From contig JADIMX010000128.1 of assembly GCA_017694425.1 (NCBI GenBank), positions 1-47,098 on the forward strand: a stretch of 47,098 nucleotides of DNA. Direction: 5' to 3'. The stretch comes from Candidatus Fimicola merdigallinarum (GTDB taxonomy: Bacteria; Bacillota; Clostridia; Lachnospirales; Anaerotignaceae). A program made the position numbers and the translations under genes. Below the pieces are notes generated by a model. The model saw only the letters and a program-made list of their open reading frames with translations. It was not told where the DNA came from and ran no database searches. This document shows positions 10,715 to 19,023 of the stretch, piece after piece (position 1 is the first letter of the stretch; each line of letters begins with the position of its first letter).

Positions 10715-10743
10715 ACAATTGTTCTTTATTGAACAATTGTTCA
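10715..10743. promoter_or_regulatory. Inverted repeat, candidate SorC-family operator
   Basis: ACAATTGTTC-tttatt-GAACAATTGT plus overlapping 14 bp palindrome TGAACAATTGTTCA (10730-10743). Confidence 0.65.
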
Positions 10744-10753
10744 GGGGGGGTTT

Positions 10754-11710
10754 ATGGATAAGGAAAAAAATATATTTAAAATACTTGATATGTATTACAA
10801 TGAGGAAATGTCGCAGGATAAAATAGCTAAGAGTATGGGGATATCAAGACCGGCAGTTTCAAGACTTATAAAGAAAGCAAAAGATGACGGACTTGTTAAG
10901 GTGGTTATAAACTATCCTGTAGGTAGTTCTATAGAGCTTGAGAAAAAACTTCAAGAGAAGTATGGACTTAAAGAGGCTATTGTTTCTGTTAAAGATGATA
11001 ATACTACAGTTGAATACGGTGTTTTTACAGCTGGTGCAGAGTTTATGAAAAGGAATATAACAGACAATATGACAGTTGGAATTACTTGGTCACGCTCTAT
11101 AAAAGGTGTTGTGGAGAGATTTCAGAATATATGGGATAAAAGCTGTAGTAATGTAAGTGTTGTATCATTTATAGGTAGCAGTGGTAATCCGGATTATTCA
11201 GATGAGGAGTTTATGATGACTTACTCAAATATAATAGCTTATAAGTTAGGTGAAATATTAAGGGCTAAAACACTTCATATGTTTGCACCTATGAAAGTTA
11301 GTAGCGAGGAGATAAGAAAGATATTTGAAAATGAAAGTCAAATAGCGTCAGTTTTAGAGAAAGCGAAACATTCAGACATAGCTATAATAGGTATAGGTGA
11401 TGTTTCCAAAGATAGTTCTATTGTAAGAGCTGGGATAATGACTGAAGGTGAAATGGAAACGCTTAGAAACCTTGGAGGAGAGGGCGAAGTTATAAGTCGT
11501 ATATTTGATAAAAATGGAAAAGATATAGATTGCGAGCTTAACAGAAGAACAGTAGGTCTTGAAATAGATGATTTGAAGAAAGTACCTATTAGAGTAGGAA
11601 TTTCTTATGGTGAAAATAAGGTTTCGGCTATACGTTCAGCTATGGTTGGAGAAATAATAAATGTGCTTATTACAGATGATAATACAGCCATAGAGCTTTT
11701 AAAGGATTGA
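10754..11710 (+). CDS. SorC/DeoR-type sugar-binding transcriptional regulator
   Basis: N-terminal YYNEEMSQDKIAKSMGISRPAVSRLIKKA HTH; sugar-binding domain pattern (GITWSRSI, RRTVGLEIDDLKKVP). Confidence 0.9.
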   Translation: MDKEKNIFKILDMYYNEEMSQDKIAKSMGISRPAVSRLIKKAKDDGLVKVVINYPVGSSIELEKKLQEKYGLKEAIVSVKDDNTTVEYGVFTAGAEFMKRNITDNMTVGITWSRSIKGVVERFQNIWDKSCSNVSVVSFIGSSGNPDYSDEEFMMTYSNIIAYKLGEILRAKTLHMFAPMKVSSEEIRKIFENESQIASVLEKAKHSDIAIIGIGDVSKDSSIVRAGIMTEGEMETLRNLGGEGEVISRIFDKNGKDIDCELNRRTVGLEIDDLKKVPIRVGISYGENKVSAIRSAMVGEIINVLITDDNTAIELLKD

Positions 11711-11728
11711 GTTTTTAGGGGGTAGTAT

Positions 11729-11989
11729 ATGGTGGAAGTTCGAATTGATTTAAAAGATAGACATCTTAAACTTAGTGCTATTGAGTCTGCTGATGTTTGT
11801 ATTACAGCTAAAAAATTTAGTTCATTTTCGTTTATAAAGTGTGGCAAAAGATTAGCCAATCTTAAAGATATTGCTGAGATTATGTGTTTCAATGCAGATG
11901 AAAATCATACTATGTCACTTTATGCTGTTGGTATAGATGAGGTTAAAGCCATTTTAGAGCTTGAAAATAAGATAAAATTATACATATAA
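11729..11989 (+). CDS. HPr-like protein with degenerate active sites
   Basis: 86 aa; ends align to HPr (AKKFSS..GKRLANLKDI..ADENHTMSLYAVGIDEVKAILELE) but the GIHARPA motif is absent. Confidence 0.7.
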   Translation: MVEVRIDLKDRHLKLSAIESADVCITAKKFSSFSFIKCGKRLANLKDIAEIMCFNADENHTMSLYAVGIDEVKAILELENKIKLYI

Positions 11990-12132
11990 CAGTCAAAATA
12001 AATCATAAAAAGTTACAAATGAGAATTAGTTGTCAAAAAGTAGGTATTTTGTTGACAATTTTATAACATTAAAAGTATAATTATATAAATAATAGGTTTT
12101 TAATGCGATTTTCAAGAGGGTGACAAAAATTT

Positions 12133-13341
12133 ATGATTACAAATAAAGTAATTGATATTACAATGCTTGGCGAGTTTCGTCTTAATAATGCTAGTGATGA
12201 TTTTAATAAGTTTATAAATCACAGCAAAAAAATGAGAATGTTTATAGAATATCTCATTTTAAACAGGGAAAGACCTGTACCTTTTGCAGAGCTTATAGAA
12301 AATCTTTGGGGCAAGGAGAAGAATGATAAATCTTCCGGTGCTTTAAAAACTATGCTTTGCAGATTTAGAAATTCTGTTGAGAAAAATGATATATGGGAAC
12401 TTGAGGACATTATTGTTACAAAAAGAGGCTGTTATCAGCTTAACCCTAACTTACTTTATAATATAGATATTGAAAACTTTGAGATGAAATGCGTAGATGC
12501 TGAAAGATTCTTTAATGAGCCAGAAAAATGCCTTCAGATATATAAAGAAGTAGCGGAAATATATCAGGGAAATCTTTTACCTAAATCGGAGGGTGAAAAC
12601 TGGGTTATACCTAAGAGAAATTACTACAGCAATATGTTCCTTACAGCTATGAGAAATGCTTTATATCTCCTTAAAGAAAAAGGTGATAGAGAGGCTATTT
12701 TAGAGCTTTGTCAGAAAGTCTTAAGTATTGATATTTATGATGAATATTTCAACTATGAAATGATAAATACATATATTGAGCTTGAAAGAAATGAGGACGC
12801 ATTAAGACATTATAACTATATTACAAAGTTATACTACTCAAAACTTGGAGTACAGATTGACGAAGAAATTAGAAATCTTTACGGCAAGATATTAAGTCTT
12901 CAGAAGAAAAAGGAAGCGGATATAGATATAATACAGAAAGGTCTTGAGGCTGAAAGTAGCAGTAAAGGTGCGTTCATATGTGAATTTGGTGTATTTAAAG
13001 AGATATATCATCTTGAGTCTAGATGTCTTGAAAGGTCTGGCGGTACTATGTTTATGGCGGTTATGAATGTTGAAAGTACAGCCAGAAAAGAGATTAAGCC
13101 TGAAAGACTTGACAATATAATGAACGGTGTTATGAATGTATGCTGTAAAACATTAAGACGAGGGGACGTTTTATCAAGATATAGCCCTAATCAGATAGTT
13201 TTACTTTTACCTATGGTAAACCTTGAAGATGGTAATATAGTTATGGAAAGAATTATAAAATCATATAAAAGGGAGTATCCAAAGGTTAATATTAAGATTA
13301 CATACGATATAAGAGCCGTAAACCCAGATACAGCAAATTGA
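12133..13341 (+). CDS. BTAD/SARP-type transcriptional regulator with GGDEF-like C-terminal region
   Basis: N-terminal winged helix plus BTAD repeats (YNIDIENFEM...YDEYFNYEMINTYIELERNEDALRHYNYITKLYYSKLGVQIDEEIRNLY). Confidence 0.8.
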   Translation: MITNKVIDITMLGEFRLNNASDDFNKFINHSKKMRMFIEYLILNRERPVPFAELIENLWGKEKNDKSSGALKTMLCRFRNSVEKNDIWELEDIIVTKRGCYQLNPNLLYNIDIENFEMKCVDAERFFNEPEKCLQIYKEVAEIYQGNLLPKSEGENWVIPKRNYYSNMFLTAMRNALYLLKEKGDREAILELCQKVLSIDIYDEYFNYEMINTYIELERNEDALRHYNYITKLYYSKLGVQIDEEIRNLYGKILSLQKKKEADIDIIQKGLEAESSSKGAFICEFGVFKEIYHLESRCLERSGGTMFMAVMNVESTARKEIKPERLDNIMNGVMNVCCKTLRRGDVLSRYSPNQIVLLLPMVNLEDGNIVMERIIKSYKREYPKVNIKITYDIRAVNPDTAN

Positions 13342-13365
13342 TGATTAATTTAAGGGGGTAACACA

Positions 13366-13818
13366 ATGATAGCATCAATGAGCACAGGTATTCCGTACAA
13401 TATCTCAATATACACTATTTGTGTTGATGGATATAAAAATAAAAGCATTAGTGGTAGTTTTATAAATAATCATTACGGTGATGAAGTTAAGTTTAACTCT
13501 ACATTTGAAATGCTTTCAGATATGGAAAATATAATGAATATAACTGGAAGTCCTAAGAAATATGAAAAGGACAGAAGTTTTTTTGATGATGATGATAAAA
13601 ATGGGAATGACAATGACAATGACCCAAGCAAACTTTTAAAGTTAAACAGTTTTAACGAGTACGACAAGAAAGGTGAACTTGCCACATTTTATATTAAAAT
13701 AAGATTTAGACAGAACTCATCTTGGCAGGGTAACATTACTTGGCGTGAAGGTGGAAAAACAGAGGACTTTAGAAGTGTTTTCGAACTTTTAAAAATTATA
13801 GACAGCGCATTTGAATAA
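13366..13818 (+). CDS. Conserved hypothetical protein, acidic Asp/Asn-rich linker between two similar segments
   Basis: 150 aa ORF directly after the BTAD gene, RBS gggggt. Confidence 0.75.
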   Translation: MIASMSTGIPYNISIYTICVDGYKNKSISGSFINNHYGDEVKFNSTFEMLSDMENIMNITGSPKKYEKDRSFFDDDDKNGNDNDNDPSKLLKLNSFNEYDKKGELATFYIKIRFRQNSSWQGNITWREGGKTEDFRSVFELLKIIDSAFE

Positions 13819-13821
13819 TAT

Positions 13822-13848
13822 AGACGGCTTTTAAGCCGTCTTTTTTTA
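13822..13848. terminator. Terminator between convergent genes
   Basis: AGACGGCTTTTAAGCCGTCTTTTTTT. Confidence 0.85.
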
Positions 13849-14919
13849 TCGTTGTAGCATACTTATTTTTTTCTCCATTTGGGCAGGATTCATACTGTAT
13901 TTTATAGCGTTATCGTAGGATATAGTACCGCTTGTGTAAAGGTTAAGTATACTTGTATCCATTGATATCATACCTTCTTGGGAGGAAGTCATTATAAGGT
14001 TATCTATCTGATGTACCTTGGACTCTCTTATAAGGTTTCTTATAGCTGAGTTTACAAACATAACTTCGAAAGCAGGTACAACCTTGTTATCAACAGTAGG
14101 TATAAGTTGCTGAGATATTACTGCACTTAAAACCATTGAAAGCTGTATTCGTATTTGCTGTTGTTGGTCAACAGGGAAAGCATCTATAATTCTGTCAATG
14201 CTGTTGGCAGAGCCTACTGTGTGAAGTGTAGATATAATCATATGCCCAGTTTCGGCTGCTGTTACAGCTGTTCTTATAGTTTCAAAGTCACGCATTTCAC
14301 CTACGAGTATAACGTCAGGAGATTGTCGCATTGCTGCTCTAAGGGCTAAAATGAAACTTTTTGTATCCATTTCAAGCTCTCTCTGACTTACAATACTGTT
14401 TTTATGTTTGTGAAGATACTCGATAGGGTCTTCCAAAGTTATAATATGATTTTTTCTCTTTTCATTTATAGCATCTATAATACAGGCTAAAGTTGTACTT
14501 TTTCCGCTAGTTGCAGGGCCTGTAACTAACACAAAGCCACCGGTTTTATCGGATATACTCATTACATTTTCGGGTATGTGTATGTCTTTGTATTTAGGTA
14601 ATTCGAAACTTATTATTCTTATTACAGCAGAGAGAGAACCCCTCTGTTTGTATGTGTTAACCCTAAACCTTGAAAGTCCTGTTATTGAAAATGAAAAGTC
14701 ATCATCTCCATTTTCTTTTAAAAGTTTAAGCTCTCTATTTTCCGATAGCTTATACATCTGCATTATAAGTTCTTCAGTTTCTGAAGGGTGCAAAATTTCC
14801 TCGTTACAATGTTCAATACTGTTGTATATTTTAAAGCATATAGGTGCACCAGCTACTATAAATATGTCAGATGCTTTTTTGTTAACTGCATCTTTAAGAA
14901 TTTCAATTATGTCATTCAC
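13846..14919 (-). CDS. pilT: PilT-like type IV pilus retraction/secretion ATPase
   Basis: GPATSGKSTTLACIIDAIN Walker A, Asp box/Walker B RQSPDVILVGEMRDFETI, His box TGHMIISTLHT. Confidence 0.9.
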   Translation of the reverse strand: MNDIIEILKDAVNKKASDIFIVAGAPICFKIYNSIEHCNEEILHPSETEELIMQMYKLSENRELKLLKENGDDDFSFSITGLSRFRVNTYKQRGSLSAVIRIISFELPKYKDIHIPENVMSISDKTGGFVLVTGPATSGKSTTLACIIDAINEKRKNHIITLEDPIEYLHKHKNSIVSQRELEMDTKSFILALRAAMRQSPDVILVGEMRDFETIRTAVTAAETGHMIISTLHTVGSANSIDRIIDAFPVDQQQQIRIQLSMVLSAVISQQLIPTVDNKVVPAFEVMFVNSAIRNLIRESKVHQIDNLIMTSSQEGMISMDTSILNLYTSGTISYDNAIKYSMNPAQMEKKISMLQR

Positions 14920-14936
14920 AGTAAAGCCCCCTTTAC

Positions 14937-15395
14937 TTATTCATAGTCACCATATACATCAAAAAGCTCAAGGTACTGACTTCCTTCGCTTTCAGATGCC
15001 TTAGAATGGGATACTCTAGATTTTTCAACTAAACTTCCGTTAGAATTAAATTCTAATGTTGTGTTTAAATCCATTGTATCATTTATAGGGACTGTTAATA
15101 AATAGGTATTATTTTCAAATGTAATAGTACCCTTACTTTCATCTACAAGATTTTTAAGTTTTTCAGTTGTTTCTCCATTTGTAAGTTTCATTTCGCAAAC
15201 AATGTTTTCTGTAATCATATCAGCTTTGTTGTAGGATTTTATAAAGTCCTGCGTTTTTACAGAAAGATTATAATCGTTGTTGGCGTGAACGAAAGATAAA
15301 ACAGAGAATATTGAAATACAAATGATTATAAATATAGCAATAAGTGATGTTGTCCCTGTTGGGATAGAGGGCAGAATATTTTTTTTATTCTCCAT
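14937..15395 (-). CDS. Small protein with one N-terminal TM helix, pilus-cluster component
   Basis: 152 aa, TM near residues 15-38, in-operon with pilT. Confidence 0.6.
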   Translation of the reverse strand: MENKKNILPSIPTGTTSLIAIFIIICISIFSVLSFVHANNDYNLSVKTQDFIKSYNKADMITENIVCEMKLTNGETTEKLKNLVDESKGTITFENNTYLLTVPINDTMDLNTTLEFNSNGSLVEKSRVSHSKASESEGSQYLELFDVYGDYE

Positions 15396-15398
15396 TTT

Positions 15399-15821
15399 TC
15401 ACACCTCCTTTGCTATACCTGTTTTTACAGAATATATATTATCTAAGCTATCTTTGTCAAAGAAGTCTATTGAGAATACAGATATATTATCCTCTAAATT
15501 GCTATTTATTTCTACATAGTATGATGAATCTTCCTTTTTACAGGAATTCATATTTTCATCGAAGTATAGTTTAAAAGTGCCATTTTCCTCATAAGGCAAG
15601 TAGTATTCGTAAAGAATATCTGTGTCACCATCTGAGTATTTAAGGCACTGTATTATGTTTTCGCTTTCTATTGATATATATGTGTTTAGTGAGGCACTTT
15701 CCGACTTTTTATATCCTTTTGTGAATATAGATACAGCTATTGCCCCACAAAATGAAAATATTAAAAGTATAACTAAAAGCTCTGTAAGAAAAAGCATTGA
15801 CGATTTGTTTTGGTTAGTCAT
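15399..15821 (-). CDS. Pseudopilin-like small protein (one N-terminal TM)
   Basis: MLFLTELLVILLIFSFCGAIAVSIFTKG resembles a pilin N-helix; no clear Gly cleavage site. Confidence 0.6.
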   Translation of the reverse strand: MTNQNKSSMLFLTELLVILLIFSFCGAIAVSIFTKGYKKSESASLNTYISIESENIIQCLKYSDGDTDILYEYYLPYEENGTFKLYFDENMNSCKKEDSSYYVEINSNLEDNISVFSIDFFDKDSLDNIYSVKTGIAKEV

Positions 15822-15822
15822 T

Positions 15823-16302
15823 TTAATCAGCCTCCCTTACATCTACAATTAGTCTTTTTGTTCCTAAATTTTCGTATGTAGCCTCTATTTCAATAAGACC
15901 ACTTTTAGTTTCTTCTATTGTAAGACTATCCATATCCGTTATATAAAGTCCACCTTCGAGAGGGATATCATTACCCTCATTTGTGAATATCTCCATAAGT
16001 TTTCTGTTGTAGCAATATATACGGCTTTCGTAGGTTTTGCCCTCTATATCCTCAGGTATTACAAGCATAGTCACCTTTTGGCTTTGGTCTATGTATATCC
16101 TATCCTCATCAGCAGATTTTATCTTGTTTGAAAGATATATAAGACCGGTTCTAAGGCTGTAATTTTCTTCGGTTTTTTCTATTATAGATTTGTAAACCCT
16201 TGTGCCGTAGGTAAGTACAGAAACTGCCGACAGCGAAAATATAAGGAAAAGAACGAGAACTAAAACGGTATGAAGTCTATGTTCTTGATTTGAAGTTTTC
16301 AT
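15823..16302 (-). CDS. Small one-TM protein, possibly DUF4860-like, pilus-cluster component
   Basis: 159 aa; HTVLVLVLFLIFSLSAVSVLTYG TM helix then a soluble domain. Confidence 0.55.
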   Translation of the reverse strand: MKTSNQEHRLHTVLVLVLFLIFSLSAVSVLTYGTRVYKSIIEKTEENYSLRTGLIYLSNKIKSADEDRIYIDQSQKVTMLVIPEDIEGKTYESRIYCYNRKLMEIFTNEGNDIPLEGGLYITDMDSLTIEETKSGLIEIEATYENLGTKRLIVDVREAD

Positions 16303-16304
16303 TT

Positions 16305-16634
16305 TCAGTTCTTTCCTTTCTTAGATACAAATATATCAGGTGGCAAATTTCCACCTCTGCTTTGATAGTCCACTATATAGTCATCACTATCAAACATTAT
16401 GCCGTAGTTTTTCTGTATATACTCCATATCCGGTGGAAAACTACCCTCGGAGGCATAGCATTGAAAAGATGCTCTTCTTATTGCCTCCTCAATGTAGTGT
16501 TCAGTTTGATTATCGTTGTTTTCACCTGTGGAAGATGAAACCATATATATAAAAATTGCAATTAAAAGAAATAAAAGTCCCATTATTTTAATAGAACTTA
16601 TCTCTCGTTTTTTTTCAAATATCACAATTATCAC
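16305..16634 (-). CDS. Small one-TM protein, pilus-cluster component
   Basis: 109 aa; IKIMGLLFLLIAIFIYMVSSSTG, then DMEYIQKNYGIMFDSDDYIVDYQ. Confidence 0.55.
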   Translation of the reverse strand: MIIVIFEKKREISSIKIMGLLFLLIAIFIYMVSSSTGENNDNQTEHYIEEAIRRASFQCYASEGSFPPDMEYIQKNYGIMFDSDDYIVDYQSRGGNLPPDIFVSKKGKN

Positions 16635-16637
16635 CCC

Positions 16638-17684
16638 TTATACAATGGAGGACATAATTCCCCATAAAGGCAACATTACTGTAAGGAGTATTATTCCTAT
16701 AAGTATAGAAAGCACTATTACAATAGCAGGTTCTATTGATGATATAAGTGTATTTATTTTGTTTTCGGCAGTATTCTTATATTTTTCTGCTATTTCATTC
16801 ATAGCACTTTCGGAATATCCTGATTGGAAACCTATTGAAAGTATAGAGGCGTGTACACTTTTTATTATGCCAGAAAGTTCTAAAGCTTGTGGTAAAGAAT
16901 TTCCCTTTGTTATAAGAGAAATACAGTTTTTTACACGTTCCTCCACTTTAAGATTTCCTGAAAGTTTCATACCTAAATCTAAAGCATCAAAAGTGTCATA
17001 GCCTGATGCTATTGTTAAAGATAAGGCTGAAAGAAGTCTTGAAATTCCTATAGCTTCTGATGTTTTAGAGTTTTTAGTTATTATATTTTTTATGGCATAT
17101 AATGTTTTAATACCTTTTTCTGTTTTTGACATTATAAAGGCTACTATCCCTAATATAGCAAAAAGTATTACAATATAAAATGCTATATTTGAAAAGGCTG
17201 TACCTATATTCATTACGGTTATAGCTGTCTTTGGCATTTCTGAGCCAAGCTGTAAGAATACGTTTTCAAATATAGGAAGTACCTTTGTTGTAAGTATTAT
17301 TAAAACTATAATGAGAATTACTGTCATAAATATAGGGTAGGTTAAAGCGTTTTTTATGGTGTGCTTTAACTCATCTTCTCTTTTGTAGTAAAGGTAAAGC
17401 TCGTTTAATATTTTTTCAAGGGAGCCGGTTTTTTCTCCCAGCTCCACCATAGAAATCATATAATCTGGAAAAGATTTTGTATCCTTTAAGGCTTGTGAGA
17501 ATGTAAGCCCCATTTCCAAGTTATCGTATATATTTTCAAGTAAAGTTTTACCTTTAGATGATTTTTCTTCATATATAATAATTCTCATACCATCTGCTAT
17601 AGGTATGCCTGATTTTAAAAGCATTGATACTTCAAGACAAAAAGCTGATAAGGTATCTGAAGGAAGATTTTTTTTAAATTCCAT
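16638..17684 (-). CDS. Type II secretion/type IV pilus inner-membrane platform protein (T2SF/GspF/PilC family)
   Basis: Two T2SF repeats (LSAFCLEVSMLLKSGIPIADGM; ISRLLSALSLTIASGYDTFDAL). The ORF track starts at 17843, but Met54 (17684) fits the family start; residues 1-53 lie in the transposon end. Confidence 0.85.
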   Translation of the reverse strand: MEFKKNLPSDTLSAFCLEVSMLLKSGIPIADGMRIIIYEEKSSKGKTLLENIYDNLEMGLTFSQALKDTKSFPDYMISMVELGEKTGSLEKILNELYLYYKREDELKHTIKNALTYPIFMTVILIIVLIILTTKVLPIFENVFLQLGSEMPKTAITVMNIGTAFSNIAFYIVILFAILGIVAFIMSKTEKGIKTLYAIKNIITKNSKTSEAIGISRLLSALSLTIASGYDTFDALDLGMKLSGNLKVEERVKNCISLITKGNSLPQALELSGIIKSVHASILSIGFQSGYSESAMNEIAEKYKNTAENKINTLISSIEPAIVIVLSILIGIILLTVMLPLWGIMSSIV

Positions 17685-17723
17685 TTTACATACCGTTGCC
17701 AAAAATCTATAAATATCTATAAA

Positions 17724-17862
17724 TCTTGTTTCATTCCCTGTTCTGTGAGTCCGATTTTGAAAACTGTAACAGTCATCTACTTTCGTTTGATATAACTCTC
17801 CGAGGGCGTAAATTCGGATACAACGCTTCCTACATATTAACATTATCTTGTCAATGATATTA
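17724..17862 (-). ncRNA. Candidate omega/reRNA scaffold at the TnpB 3' end
   Basis: Minus strand TCCGAATTT...AAAATCGGA stem, ACTG-TTA-CAGT hairpin, ending CAGAACAGGGAATGAAACAAG. Confidence 0.55.
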
Positions 17863-18972
17863 TGCTAATTTATATTTTGAAAGATTAATACTTGCATTTA
17901 AATCTCTATCAATAATAAGTCCACATTTGCATTTATAAACTCTATCTTTGAGTTTTAAATCCTTCTTAATCTCTCCACATCGACTACAAGTCTTACTTGA
18001 TGGATAAAATCTATCTGCTATTACTAACTCAATTCCTCTAAATTTACACTTATACTCAAGTTGCCTTTTAAACTCATAGAAACATTGTTTTCTTATAGAA
18101 TCAGATAAATGTTTATTTTTCATCATACCTTTTACGTTTAAATCTTCTATTACAACTCTGTATGGTTTGGTTTTCACTATACTCGTTGTAGTTTGATGAA
18201 GATAATTATTTCTTATATTAGCCAATCTTCTATGCACTTGTTGTATCTGTTTTTCAAGCTTTATAATACTTTTAGTTTTGACATACTCCTTTCCTTTTTT
18301 ATTTTGTTCATATTTTCTACTTACTTGCTTTTGTAATCTTTTTAATCTCTTTTCGATTTTTCTAACTACATAAGTTTTATTAATATTTTTATAAACCATA
18401 CCATCAGAACATATTGCTAAATCCTTTAAACCTAAGTCAATTCCTAATGATACGTCTGTTAATTTTTCTTTAATTTCTTCTTTCTCTATACCTACTGATA
18501 TATACCAATATTTATTATCATAACTTATTCTTGGATTGCTATATCTAACTCCAATCGGTATCTGTTCTTTTATCTTTATCCAACCAACTTTTTCAATATT
18601 GACATACCCATTTTTTACTTTTAGTTTTACATTATCATTGTAAAATGATTTCTTACTTTTTCTTTTACTCTTAAACTTAGGCTTATCAGATAAACCTTTA
18701 AAGAATCTTTTATATGCATTACAAGCATCTTTAACTGCTTGCTTTGCTACATTGTTAGATACCTCACTTAGCCAATTTAACTCAGATTTCTTTAGTACGG
18801 TTAATTCTTTTCTAAGAACTCTGTCTGATATAAACTTTCCACCATTTTTATAATTTTCTTCTTGCCTTGCAAGTGTCCAATTATATATAAACCTTGCAGT
18901 ACCTACTGATTTCCATAACTTTTCTTCTTGTAACTCATTTGTATATAGTCTAACTTTCTTCGCAAGTATCAT
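17860..18972 (-). CDS. tnpB: TnpB RNA-guided nuclease family protein
   Basis: RuvC motifs GIDLGLKDLA, VIEDLNVKGM, DRDLNASINL; zinc finger CSRCG...CKCG. Confidence 0.95.
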   Translation of the reverse strand: MILAKKVRLYTNELQEEKLWKSVGTARFIYNWTLARQEENYKNGGKFISDRVLRKELTVLKKSELNWLSEVSNNVAKQAVKDACNAYKRFFKGLSDKPKFKSKRKSKKSFYNDNVKLKVKNGYVNIEKVGWIKIKEQIPIGVRYSNPRISYDNKYWYISVGIEKEEIKEKLTDVSLGIDLGLKDLAICSDGMVYKNINKTYVVRKIEKRLKRLQKQVSRKYEQNKKGKEYVKTKSIIKLEKQIQQVHRRLANIRNNYLHQTTTSIVKTKPYRVVIEDLNVKGMMKNKHLSDSIRKQCFYEFKRQLEYKCKFRGIELVIADRFYPSSKTCSRCGEIKKDLKLKDRVYKCKCGLIIDRDLNASINLSKYKLA

Positions 18973-19023
18973 TCTCTATCAACTCCTGAATCATTTTCTT
19001 ACCCCCTTATATCAATTCCATAT

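Larger units (their letters stand above)
17704..19015 (-). mobile_element. TnpB-only IS200/IS605-type element, ends approximate
   Basis: Intact TnpB ORF with short left flank and a 130-150 nt structured 3' flank; no TnpA (Y1) in the window. Confidence 0.7.
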
